64,000 nt of DNA from an uncultured Oscillospiraceae bacterium. Lineage in GTDB: Bacteria; Bacillota; Clostridia; Oscillospirales; Oscillospiraceae. The notes below the pieces were generated by a model. That model was given only the letters and a program-made list of their open reading frames with translations, ran no database searches and was not told the DNA's origin. The position numbers were made by a program, and so were the translations under genes. This document shows, piece by piece, positions 34,366-42,996 of this stretch (within the stretch, counting starts at the first letter, position 1; each line of letters starts with the position of its first letter). The DNA is taken from NCBI GenBank assembly GCA_900757655.1, contig CAAEOT010000026.1, forward strand, positions 46,172 through 110,171. Reading direction: 5' to 3'.

Positions 34366-35075
34366 ACGCGCGGGCGCTGTGCACGGAGTATACGCGCCTT
34401 TCGGCGGAGGTGGACGCGCTGCACGGCCTGCAGTCGGGCCATATCCGCATCGGCACGTTTTCGAGCGTGGCCACGCACTGGCTGCCATACATCCTGCGCG
34501 CATTCTCACACGACTATCCGGGCATCGACTATGAGCTCCTGCTCGGCGACTACTGCGAGGTCGAGGACTGGCTCACCTCCGGGTGGGTGGACTGTGGCTT
34601 TGTGCGTCTGCCGACGCGGCCGGAGTTCACCACGATCTTCCTGCAGCGGGATGATCTTGCTGCGGTCCTCCCGGCGGATCACCCGCTCGCCGCCGGGGAA
34701 ACCTGCTCCGTGCAGGCGCTGGGCGCGGAGCCGTTCATCCTGCTCGACAAGGCCGGAAACCACGAGGTGGCCGAGGCACTGGCGCAGTGCGGCGTCACGC
34801 CGGACGTGCGCTTCACGACGTGGGATGATTACGCCATCATGGCCATGGTCGAGTGCGGGCTGGGCGTCAGCCTGCTGCCGGAACTGATTTTGCGCCGTGT
34901 GCCGTACCGCATCGCCATCCGCAGACTCGACACACCGCTCTGCCGCGATCTTGCCCTCGCGCTGCCCGGTCAGGCGCATATTTCGGCCGCAACGCGCCAG
35001 TTCCTGCGCTATCTGGACCGGCGCGATGCCCCGGCGGTACCCGCCGGAAGCACGGGATTTGACAATCGGCCGTGA
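34359..35075 (+). pseudogene. LysR-family regulator remnant without its DNA-binding domain
   Basis: The open frame encodes 238 residues. From its start it reads as the linker and effector domain of a LysR regulator (DALHGLQSGHIRIGTFSSVA, YPGIDYELLLGDYCEVEDWL, ECGLGVSLLPELIL). The normal first 80 or so residues with the HTH are missing. The only starts are TTG-type without a ribosome site. The break coincides with the break in the EamA remnant, so one deletion probably removed both N-termini. The remaining frame is intact, so it was damaged recently or is still tolerated. Confidence 0.82.
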
Positions 35076-35087
35076 TTTGTGTATAAT
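35059..35087 (+). promoter_or_regulatory. Consensus promoter inside the end of the LysR remnant
   Basis: TTGACA (35059-35064), 17 bases, TATAAT (35082-35087), serving the small gene at 35156. Confidence 0.88.
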
Positions 35088-35155
35088 CACTACAAAATCT
35101 CTGGTTTTTTGTGAAATCTGTCCTCCGGCCATCCGGAGACAGGGAGGAAAGCAAC

Positions 35156-35380
35156 GTGACATACACTGTGGACGACACGATGAAGAAGCTGCTCGGCGCG
35201 CCGGAGGCGGTCGCGGTTCTCGAGCGGTTCTTCCCCAAGATCCTGAAGAATCCGGCCCTGCAGATGACTGCCGCCATGACGCTGCGCCAGGTGGCCGGGT
35301 TTGCCCAGTCGGGCCTGACGGCCGACTCGCTCGCGGAGATCGACGCGCAGCTGCGCGCGCTCCCGTCGTCCGATGGCTGA
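35156..35380 (+). CDS. Small hypothetical protein (74 residues), DUF1858-like fold possible
   Basis: The GTG start at 35156 follows GGGAGGAAAGCAAC. The sequence has a V-DDTMKKLLGAPEAVAVLERF opening and a TLRQVAGFAQSGLT block near the middle, a helical arrangement like the DUF1858 domain but without its cysteines. It may also resemble small domains found at the ends of larger enzymes. Function unknown. It has its own strong promoter and lies 77 bases before the kinase gene. Confidence 0.75.
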   Translation: MTYTVDDTMKKLLGAPEAVAVLERFFPKILKNPALQMTAAMTLRQVAGFAQSGLTADSLAEIDAQLRALPSSDG

Positions 35381-35457
35381 GCCATTTCTACGCGCCCCCG
35401 GTGCCTTGCCGGGGGCCGTCTGCTGTGCACCATTCTAAAACGAACCGAGGTCATCGT

Positions 35458-36330
35458 ATGGACAACACGTTACCGCCGCTCAAGCGCATCGCCGCCATCC
35501 ACGATCTGTCCGGGCTCGGCAAGTGCTCGCTGACCGTGGCGCTGCCGGTCATCTCCGCCACGGGCGTGGAGTGCGCCTGCATTCCTACGGCCGTGCTCAG
35601 CACGCACACGGGCGAGTTCACCGGCTGGACGTTCCGCGACCTGTCGGACGATATGCTACCCATTGCGCACCACTGGCAGCGCATCGGCGCGCGCATCGAC
35701 GGGGTCTATTCCGGCTACCTCGCCTCGCCCGAGCAGGCGCAGCTGCTCGCACAGACGCTCGACTGCATCGCCGCGCCGGACACCCTGGTCGTGATCGACC
35801 CGGTCATGGCTGACAACGGCAGCTATTACTCCAAGATCGACGACCGCATGTGCGCAGCCTTCCGCCGCCTGCTCTCGCGCGCGGACGTCATCACGCCGAA
35901 CGTCACGGAGGCGGCGCTGCTGGCCGGCCTGCCGTATGAGCCCGGCACGCACAGCGATGCCTATCTTGCGCAGCTGTTTCAGGCGCTCGGCGCGCTCGGC
36001 GCCGGGGTCGTCACGGTCACCGGCGTGCGCCCGCAGCCGGACGTGATCGGCAACGTCGCCTGCGACTGCCGCACGGGGGAGATGCACGCGAGCATGCGCC
36101 CGGCGCATCCCGGCGTGTTTTACGGCACGGGCGATGTGTTCGCCTCCGCCCTCGCGGCACTGCTCGTGCGCGGCGCGCCGCTGAGTGCCGCGCTCGAAAC
36201 GGCCACCGCGCTCACGGACGAGAGCATCTGCCGTTCGCTCTGGCGCGATACGCCGCGCCGCTTCGGCGTGGACTTTGAAGGGGCACTGCCGGCGTATATC
36301 CGCCGCGTGGAAAAGATATTTGAAGCGTGA
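35458..36330 (+). CDS. Pyridoxamine/pyridoxal kinase (PdxY/PdxK-like)
   Basis: A 290-residue ribokinase-fold enzyme. Blocks are IAAIHDLSGLGKCSLTVALP (about 10-29), LSTHTGEFTGWTFRDL, VVIDPVMADNGSYY and the GTGDVFASALAALL anion hole with catalytic Asp near the C-terminus. It phosphorylates vitamin B6 forms in the salvage route. The ATG at 35458 is preceded by CGAGGTCATCGT. Confidence 0.92.
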   Translation: MDNTLPPLKRIAAIHDLSGLGKCSLTVALPVISATGVECACIPTAVLSTHTGEFTGWTFRDLSDDMLPIAHHWQRIGARIDGVYSGYLASPEQAQLLAQTLDCIAAPDTLVVIDPVMADNGSYYSKIDDRMCAAFRRLLSRADVITPNVTEAALLAGLPYEPGTHSDAYLAQLFQALGALGAGVVTVTGVRPQPDVIGNVACDCRTGEMHASMRPAHPGVFYGTGDVFASALAALLVRGAPLSAALETATALTDESICRSLWRDTPRRFGVDFEGALPAYIRRVEKIFEA

Positions 36331-36339
36331 AAAAGTTAC

Positions 36340-36389
36340 AAAAATCGACCTGCCAGGATCCGACTTGGATTCTGGCAGGTCGATTTTTG
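36340..36389. terminator. Terminator after the pyridoxamine kinase
   Basis: A 17-bp stem (AAAAATCGACCTGCCAG / CTGGCAGGTCGATTTTT) with A/T tracts on both sides. Confidence 0.92.
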
Positions 36390-36575
36390 TTACCATTTTT
36401 CGACGCAGCTTTGCAGGAATATGTTACCGCACAGCACGCGGGACGAAAAACCAATGCGCGGTTGATTTCTTGACGAAACGTCTGGCTTTTTGCGGGACCG
36501 ACGTGAAAATGCGCGCATTTTCAAGAAAATGTGGAAAAAAATCAAGGAAAATTGCGGGAAAATCCGTTTTCGCGG

Positions 36576-36604
36576 TTGACATCGTGTTTGGGATATCGTA
36601 TGAT
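36576..36604 (+). promoter_or_regulatory. Promoter of the MMPL-GLUG operon (in a 375-base gene-free stretch)
   Basis: TTGACA (36576-36581), 17 bases, TATGAT (36599-36604), giving a leader of about 155 bases with a GC hairpin (CCCGGGCGGGGGAGCCGCCC, about 36731-36750). The remainder of 36390-36766 is A+T-rich and holds nothing recognisable. Confidence 0.85.
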
Positions 36605-36766
36605 ACAGAAGAATCCGTAATTGTTTATGTTAACTTTGCGCAGTTACACCCGAAAACGACAGCAAAACACATTTTGTTACTGTTTTTTAACTTTTGATGT
36701 AACCGGTTCCGGCCGGGCGCGCAGAGAGATCCCGGGCGGGGGAGCCGCCCGATGAGGGGCTAGGGT

Positions 36767-39250
36767 ATGAAGAAATCGTTTATGGAGCGTCTGGCGGCGT
36801 TCATTGTGGACAAGCGGCGGCTGTTCGTGGTGCTGTTTGCCGTGGCGTGCGTGCTGTCGATCTTCTCGGCGAGCAAGACGGACGTCAACAATGAGCTGAC
36901 CGATTATCTGCCGGACTCCACGCAGACGCGCCAGGGTCTGGAGATCATGAACCGCGAGTTCATCACCTACGGGGATGCGAAGGTCATGGTGTCCAATGTG
37001 ACGCTTGCGCAGGCGGAGGAGCTTGCCGAGATGCTGCGCGGTGTGGACGGTGTCAAGGACGTGGTGTTTGAAAAAGACACACACCATTATAATAGTGCCT
37101 CGGCGCTCTTTGAGGTCACGTTCGACGGGGAAAAGCTCGACGAGATCAGCATTCAGGGCGTGAAGAACGTCCGTGCGGCGCTCGACGGCTATGATACCTA
37201 TATCACAACGGAGGTCGGCAACCCGACCGGCGAGATCCTTGAGCGCGAGATGCGCATCGTGCTCATCATCCTCATGTGCTCCATCTTCGTGGTGCTCCTG
37301 CTCACGAGCCACACCTACGCGGAGGTCCCGGTGCTTATCATCACCTTCGGCGTGGCCGTCTGGGTCAACAAAGGCACGAACTACTGGTTCCATGAAGTCT
37401 CGTTCATCACCAACTCCATCGCGGCGGTGCTTCAGCTCGGTCTCGGCATCGACTACGCGATCATCATGTGCCACCACTACACGGAAGAGCGCGAGCATCT
37501 CGAGCCCCGTGAGGCGACCATCCGCGCGCTGACGCTGGCCATTCCGGAAATCTCGGCCTCGAGCCTGACGACGATCTCGGGTTTGCTTGCGCTCTCGTTC
37601 ATGAAGATCAAGATCGGCGAGGACATGAGCCTCGTGCTCATCAAGTCGATCCTGTTTCTGATGCTGACGGTGTTCTTCCTCATGCCGGCGCTCATCATGT
37701 ATATGAGCCCGTGGATTGACAGAACGCACCATCGCCAGTTCCTGCCGCGCATCGATGCGCTCGGCCGCTTTGCCATCCGCAGCCGCTACATCGTGCCGCC
37801 GATCTTTCTGGTCATCATCATCGCGGGCTTCCTGCTCAGCAGCAAGTGCCCGTACGTGTTCGGCTACAGCACGCTCGACACCATCAAGCAAAACGACTAC
37901 AAGATCGCCGAAAAGAAGATCAACGCCACCTTCGGCGAGACGAACCAGGTCGTGCTCATCTTCCCGTTCACAGACTTTGAGAGCGAGGCAGATCTGCTTG
38001 ATGACCTCAATGAGCTCAAGGGTGTTGATCACATTCAGGCGCTCGCGGACGAGGAGGCCAAGGACGGCTACATGGTCACCGACTCGCTCACGCCGCGCAA
38101 GTTTGCCGAGCTCACGGACATCGACATCGGCGTGTCGCGCGCGCTGTACACGGCCTACTGCACTGCGAATGACGATTACACGAAGGCCATCGGCCAGCTC
38201 GTGGATCTGAGCAATATCGACAACTGCTCCGTGCCGCTCATTAACATGTTCAAGTTCCTGTATGAGCAGCGCGATATTTACCGCTCGAAGATCGACGCTG
38301 CGACCATGAGCGACCTTGAGGAGATGTATGACCGCCTCATCGACGGCGAAAAACAGCTCCACTCCGAGAACTATTCGCGCATGATCCTCTATCTCAACCT
38401 CCCGGTCGAGAGTGAGGAGACCTACGATTATCTGACGGTCATCAAGGGCGTCGTCGGCAAGTATTACGACGACTCCTATTTCGTCGGCGAGACGGCCAAG
38501 GACAAGGACTTTTCCGATGCCTTCAGCACGGACAACACGCTCATCAGCATTCTCACGCTTGTGTTTGTCGTCCTCGTGCTGCTGCTGACGTTCAAGTCCG
38601 TGGCACTGCCGCTGCTGTTGATCCTCGTGATCCAGGGCAGCGTGTGGATCAACTTCTCGTTCCCGACGATCCTGCACAACAATCTGTATTTCCTGGCGTA
38701 CCTGATCGTCAGCTCCATCATGATGGGCGCGAACATCGACTACGCCATCGTCATCTCGAGCCGGTACCTCCGGCTCAAGGAGGAGATGCCCTATAAGGAA
38801 GCCATGATCGAGGCGCTCAACCAGGCGTTCCCGACGGTCGTGACCTCCGGCACCATCCTCGCCGCAGCCGGCATGTCCATCGGCTTTTTGTCCTCGGAGA
38901 ACACGGTCGCGTCTATCGGCATCTGCCTGGGCCGCGGCACGCTGATCTCGATGGTGCTGGTCATGTGCGTCCTGCCGCAGATCTTGCTGCTGGGCGATTC
39001 TCTGGTTGAAAAAACATCCTTTACGATTGGCCACCACGCCGCGCAGCAGCATCTGCAGGGGGCCATGCGTGTCAACGGACACGTGCGCGGCTATATCAAC
39101 GGTTACGTCGATGCGGAGATCCACGGTCGTGTCAGCGGCACGGTCAGCGCATCGATCGATATCGGAAATGTGCAGATGGAGGAGGCTCCGGCGCAGACTG
39201 TGCCGGCGGCAGATCTGCACGGTGAGGAGGGTTCCGATGAAGAGACATAA
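36767..39250 (+). CDS. MMPL/RND-family membrane exporter
   Basis: An 827-residue protein with about 12 TM helices in the two-fold RND layout: one helix, a large outer loop (about 45-150), five helices (LGLGIDYAIIMCHHYTEE after TM4), then the same again (MMGANIDYAIVISSRYLRL). Both GxxxDY-type proton-relay motifs are present. The tail (about 740-827) is unusual: HVRGYINGYVDAEIHGRVSG followed by TVSASIDIGNVQ, a short strand-repeat segment. MMPL proteins move lipids or hydrophobic molecules. Its stop overlaps the start of the next gene by 14 bases, so the two are coupled. Confidence 0.9.
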   Translation: MKKSFMERLAAFIVDKRRLFVVLFAVACVLSIFSASKTDVNNELTDYLPDSTQTRQGLEIMNREFITYGDAKVMVSNVTLAQAEELAEMLRGVDGVKDVVFEKDTHHYNSASALFEVTFDGEKLDEISIQGVKNVRAALDGYDTYITTEVGNPTGEILEREMRIVLIILMCSIFVVLLLTSHTYAEVPVLIITFGVAVWVNKGTNYWFHEVSFITNSIAAVLQLGLGIDYAIIMCHHYTEEREHLEPREATIRALTLAIPEISASSLTTISGLLALSFMKIKIGEDMSLVLIKSILFLMLTVFFLMPALIMYMSPWIDRTHHRQFLPRIDALGRFAIRSRYIVPPIFLVIIIAGFLLSSKCPYVFGYSTLDTIKQNDYKIAEKKINATFGETNQVVLIFPFTDFESEADLLDDLNELKGVDHIQALADEEAKDGYMVTDSLTPRKFAELTDIDIGVSRALYTAYCTANDDYTKAIGQLVDLSNIDNCSVPLINMFKFLYEQRDIYRSKIDAATMSDLEEMYDRLIDGEKQLHSENYSRMILYLNLPVESEETYDYLTVIKGVVGKYYDDSYFVGETAKDKDFSDAFSTDNTLISILTLVFVVLVLLLTFKSVALPLLLILVIQGSVWINFSFPTILHNNLYFLAYLIVSSIMMGANIDYAIVISSRYLRLKEEMPYKEAMIEALNQAFPTVVTSGTILAAAGMSIGFLSSENTVASIGICLGRGTLISMVLVMCVLPQILLLGDSLVEKTSFTIGHHAAQQHLQGAMRVNGHVRGYINGYVDAEIHGRVSGTVSASIDIGNVQMEEAPAQTVPAADLHGEEGSDEET

Positions 39251-42200
39251 TGTGCGCCGTCTGCTTGCGCTGGTGCTTGTGGCGGCTCTGTGCCTGCTGT
39301 GCGGCGCGGCTGCCCAGCCGAACGCCAGGGAGATCCATATCTACTCTGCGGACGATCTCGTGCAGCTGAGCAAAAGCTGCAAGCTCGACACGTACTCGCA
39401 GGGCAAGACGGTCTATCTGGATAACGATGTGGACCTGAGCGGGTCGGACTTTGTGCCGATCCCGACCTTCGGCGGCACGTTCGAGGGGCAGGGCCACACG
39501 GTCAGCGGGCTGGAGCTCTCGGGCGACGCGTCCCATATGGGCCTGTTCCGCTATGTGCAGGCGGTCGGCACCGTCCGTGACCTGAAGGTCACCGGCAACA
39601 TCGACGCCGCCGGCACCCTCAACGAGATCGGCGCCATCGTCGGCACGAACTACGGCACGATCTCCGGCTGCTCGTTCAACGGCACGATCTCCGGCGAGAA
39701 CAACGTCGGCGGCATCGCGGGCACGAACGAAGGCAGCGGCATGATCTATAACTGCAAGACCGAAGGCTTTGTCGAGGGCGACCATTACGTCGGCGGCATC
39801 GTCGGTCAGAACATCGGCACCATCTCCTACTGCTCGAACACCACAGGCGTGAACATCAACGCCAGCGAGGCCGTTGGCAGCACAGAGGATCTCGACTCCC
39901 TGACGCTCCCGACCGCCTCCGACGACGAGGATGACGACGCGCCGAAGAAGGCCAATACCTCCACGGACGTCGGCGGCATCTGCGGCTTCTCGTCCGGTGT
40001 CATCATCGGCTGCACGAACTGGGGCGGCGTCGGCTTTGAGCACGTCGGCTACAACATCGGCGGCATCGTCGGCCGCCAGAGCGGTCTGGTCTCCGGCTGC
40101 ACGAACTGGGGCACGGCCTCCGGCCGCAAGGACGTCGGCGGCATCTGCGGCCAGATGGAGCCGTTCATCACGCTGGACGTGGAGTCCGGCTCGATCGGCG
40201 CCATGGCCAAGGAGCTCAACACGCTTCATGATCTGATGGATACCCTGCTCAACCACACGGGCGCCGCGGCGTCATCGCTGGCCGCCACGGTCGGCGTGCT
40301 GAGCGACAGCGCGGCCCGCGCCACGGAGAGCGCGCGCTATGTGGCCGAGCGCACCACGGACTATGTGGACAACACGGTCACGACCGTCAACGAAGTGTTC
40401 ATCCGCATCAACACGGCGGAGAAAATGCTCGCCCCCGCGATCACGGAGTTTTCCACGGCGGCCGTGTCGCTTGACAAATCGATCGATTACTTCAACAAGG
40501 GCTTTGACTATCTCGACATTGTCGATGAGATGACCGAGGCCGACAAGACGGCCTTCAAGGACGCGGCCAAGGACCTGAGCGTTTCGTCCGACCAGCTCAA
40601 CGCGGCCATGGACTACTGTGCCTGGCTCATGAAGGTCATGGACAACACCTACGGCACCGGCTCCTACGACCTGATCGCCAGCCGCCCGGACAACTGGCAG
40701 CAGATGTCCGACAAGTATGGCTATGAGTACAATCCCGACAACCTCGGCACCTATGAGTCGCAGCGCGATGCCCTGCTCAAGGGCATGGGCGACGCCGCCT
40801 CGGCAATCGGCGCGATCTCCGGCGACATCTCCACGATGACGAAGATCATCAACCTGTACTACCTCACCGAGGACTCCACCGGCCACACCCGCTTGGATTA
40901 TATGAGCGCCGCGTTCAAAAACGCGTTCGATGCACTCAAGTCCTCGAGCGGCAACTTCTCGACCGGCATGAGCTACCTCGACCAGGTCACGAAATACCTC
41001 GCCAGCAATGATCCGCTCAACCTGCCCGACATCAGCAGCGACTACCGCACCGCGATGGAGCAGATGTTCGACGATCTCGGCAGCATTTCGGCCGGCTTGT
41101 CCCGCCTGAGCGTGGAGACGGCAACCTACAGCACTCAGATCATCAGCGACATGAAGGCGGTCAACGACCAGTTCAACGTCGTCATGATGCGCCTGTGCGA
41201 CATTCTGGAGCTTGCCCTGAGCAAGGACAAGGACGACATCATTCAGGACGTCTCGGAGGAAGAGCTCTCGAGCACGACGGACGGCAAGGTCTATAACTGC
41301 GATAACTACGGCAAGATCGATGGCGATGTGAATGTCGGCGGCGTTGCCGGCACGATGGACATCGAGTACGATTTCGACCCCGAGAGCGACTCCAATGTTA
41401 TCAAAGATTCCACGCTGACGGCCAAGTACTTTACTAAGTGCGTGCTGCTCGACAGTAAGAACTACGGCAATGCCACCTCGCGCAAGGACTGCGTCGGCGC
41501 CGTCTGCGGCTACGCGGATCTGGGCGTTATCAGCGGCTGCGAGGGCTACGGCACGGCCGAAAGCACGGCAGGTGACTATGTCGGCGGCGTCGTCGGCCAG
41601 TCGCAGGGATCCGTGCGCAACAGCTTCGCCAAGTGCGAGCTGACCGGCCGCAACTACATCGGCGGCATCGCCGGTTACGGCATGAACGTCAGCGGCTGCA
41701 ACACGCTCGTGAATCTCAACGGCTCCGGCAACTGCGTCGGCACCATCGCGGGCGAGATCGATAAGGACGGCAGCGCGGCCGACAACTACTTCGTCCACGA
41801 GACGGAGGCCGGCATCGACGGCATCAGCTATGCGGGTAAGGCCGAGGGTATGAGCTATGAGGCCTTCATGGCGCGCGACGGCATCCCGGCGGAATTCTCC
41901 AGCTTTGCCGTCACCTTTACGGCCAACGGCGAGGTCGTCAAGACGATCACGTTTGCCTACGGTGGCTCGATCGACGAATCTCAGATCCCCGATTGCCCGA
42001 CCGTGGAAGGCAACTATGGTTCCTGGCCGGAGCATGATTACAGCCACCTGACCTTCGACCTCGAGGTCAAGGCGGAGTACACCGCCGTCTCGACGGTCGT
42101 GGCCGGCGACCTGTATGCCGACAACAGCCGCACGCCGATCGTGCTGGCTGAGGGCGTCTTTGACCCGGCGACGGATGTGCACATCACCTCCGCCGAGGCC

Positions 42201-42851
42201 GACGGCCCGACGCTGCGCGGCAACCAACAGTTGTACATGAAGTATAACGTCGAGATCCTCAACGACACGGTCGAGGACGACACGGACAACACCGTCTCCC
42301 TGCGTGTCTACGCACCGGATACCGGCGCGAACTACACGGTCTACACCTACCAGAACGGCACTTGGGCGAGTACGTCCAGCAGCCGCGACGGCAGCTACCT
42401 CGTCTTCAAGACCATGGACCGCGACCTGCAGTTTGCCGTCACGAAGGCGCACCATGGCCCGCTGTTCTACATTCTCATCGTGCTCATCGTGCTGGCCGTG
42501 ATCGTCGCGGTGCTGCGCCTGCTCTACTGCCGGAAGCTGAAGAAGGCAGTTGCGGCCGGAACCATGACCGAGGAAGAAGCGGCAACGCTGCGCAAGCAGG
42601 GCCTGCGCATGTGGCTGGGCGAGGAGCGCGCGAAGCTCCAGGCCAAGCAAGCCGCCGCCAAGGAGGCAAAAGAGGCCAAGCGCGCTGCCGCAGCGGAAGC
42701 CGCGGCCAGTGCCGCGGAAACGGCGGAGGAAGCAGCTCCGGCGGACAACGCCGAGACAGCGGAAGCTCCGACTGAGACGGAATCGGAAACGGTCTCTGCT
42801 GATAACGGCGAAGCGGACACGGAAGATTCTGACGCCCCCCAGCATCCCTGA
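39237..42851 (+). CDS. Large GLUG-repeat surface protein with C-terminal membrane anchor
   Basis: A 1204-residue protein. The ATG at 39237 follows GAGGAGGG. Parts: signal peptide (about 1-27), GLUG-type repeats of the form VGGIxGxNxGTIxxC (about 95-310), a long predicted helical middle (about 320-690: repeated VSLDKSIDYF and MTEADKTAFKDAAKDLSVSS types), a second GLUG block (about 690-860), a strand-rich part, one TM helix (about 1080-1100: LFYILIVLIVLAVIVAVLRL), and a cytoplasmic Ala/Glu-rich coiled tail. It is translationally coupled to the MMPL exporter and likely works with it at the envelope. That partnership is inference. Confidence 0.85.
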   Translation: MKRHNVRRLLALVLVAALCLLCGAAAQPNAREIHIYSADDLVQLSKSCKLDTYSQGKTVYLDNDVDLSGSDFVPIPTFGGTFEGQGHTVSGLELSGDASHMGLFRYVQAVGTVRDLKVTGNIDAAGTLNEIGAIVGTNYGTISGCSFNGTISGENNVGGIAGTNEGSGMIYNCKTEGFVEGDHYVGGIVGQNIGTISYCSNTTGVNINASEAVGSTEDLDSLTLPTASDDEDDDAPKKANTSTDVGGICGFSSGVIIGCTNWGGVGFEHVGYNIGGIVGRQSGLVSGCTNWGTASGRKDVGGICGQMEPFITLDVESGSIGAMAKELNTLHDLMDTLLNHTGAAASSLAATVGVLSDSAARATESARYVAERTTDYVDNTVTTVNEVFIRINTAEKMLAPAITEFSTAAVSLDKSIDYFNKGFDYLDIVDEMTEADKTAFKDAAKDLSVSSDQLNAAMDYCAWLMKVMDNTYGTGSYDLIASRPDNWQQMSDKYGYEYNPDNLGTYESQRDALLKGMGDAASAIGAISGDISTMTKIINLYYLTEDSTGHTRLDYMSAAFKNAFDALKSSSGNFSTGMSYLDQVTKYLASNDPLNLPDISSDYRTAMEQMFDDLGSISAGLSRLSVETATYSTQIISDMKAVNDQFNVVMMRLCDILELALSKDKDDIIQDVSEEELSSTTDGKVYNCDNYGKIDGDVNVGGVAGTMDIEYDFDPESDSNVIKDSTLTAKYFTKCVLLDSKNYGNATSRKDCVGAVCGYADLGVISGCEGYGTAESTAGDYVGGVVGQSQGSVRNSFAKCELTGRNYIGGIAGYGMNVSGCNTLVNLNGSGNCVGTIAGEIDKDGSAADNYFVHETEAGIDGISYAGKAEGMSYEAFMARDGIPAEFSSFAVTFTANGEVVKTITFAYGGSIDESQIPDCPTVEGNYGSWPEHDYSHLTFDLEVKAEYTAVSTVVAGDLYADNSRTPIVLAEGVFDPATDVHITSAEADGPTLRGNQQLYMKYNVEILNDTVEDDTDNTVSLRVYAPDTGANYTVYTYQNGTWASTSSSRDGSYLVFKTMDRDLQFAVTKAHHGPLFYILIVLIVLAVIVAVLRLLYCRKLKKAVAAGTMTEEEAATLRKQGLRMWLGEERAKLQAKQAAAKEAKEAKRAAAAEAAASAAETAEEAAPADNAETAEAPTETESETVSADNGEADTEDSDAPQHP

Positions 42852-42888
42852 TGCGACCCCATCCCTTTACCCATAACTGCTAACTGCG

Positions 42889-42923
42889 AAAATCCCCGAT
42901 TGGGTCACCAATCGGGGATTTTT
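42889..42923. terminator. Bidirectional terminator between the GLUG gene and cysS
   Basis: A stem of about 15 bp (AAAATCCCCGATTGG / CCAATCGGGGATTTT) with A/T tracts for both convergent genes. Confidence 0.9.
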
Positions 42924-42996
42924 GTGCGCCGGATAGGAAAACCGCCCCGACCGTTGCGGCCAGGGCGGATGCAGAGATTCGCTGTTGTATGGCGGC

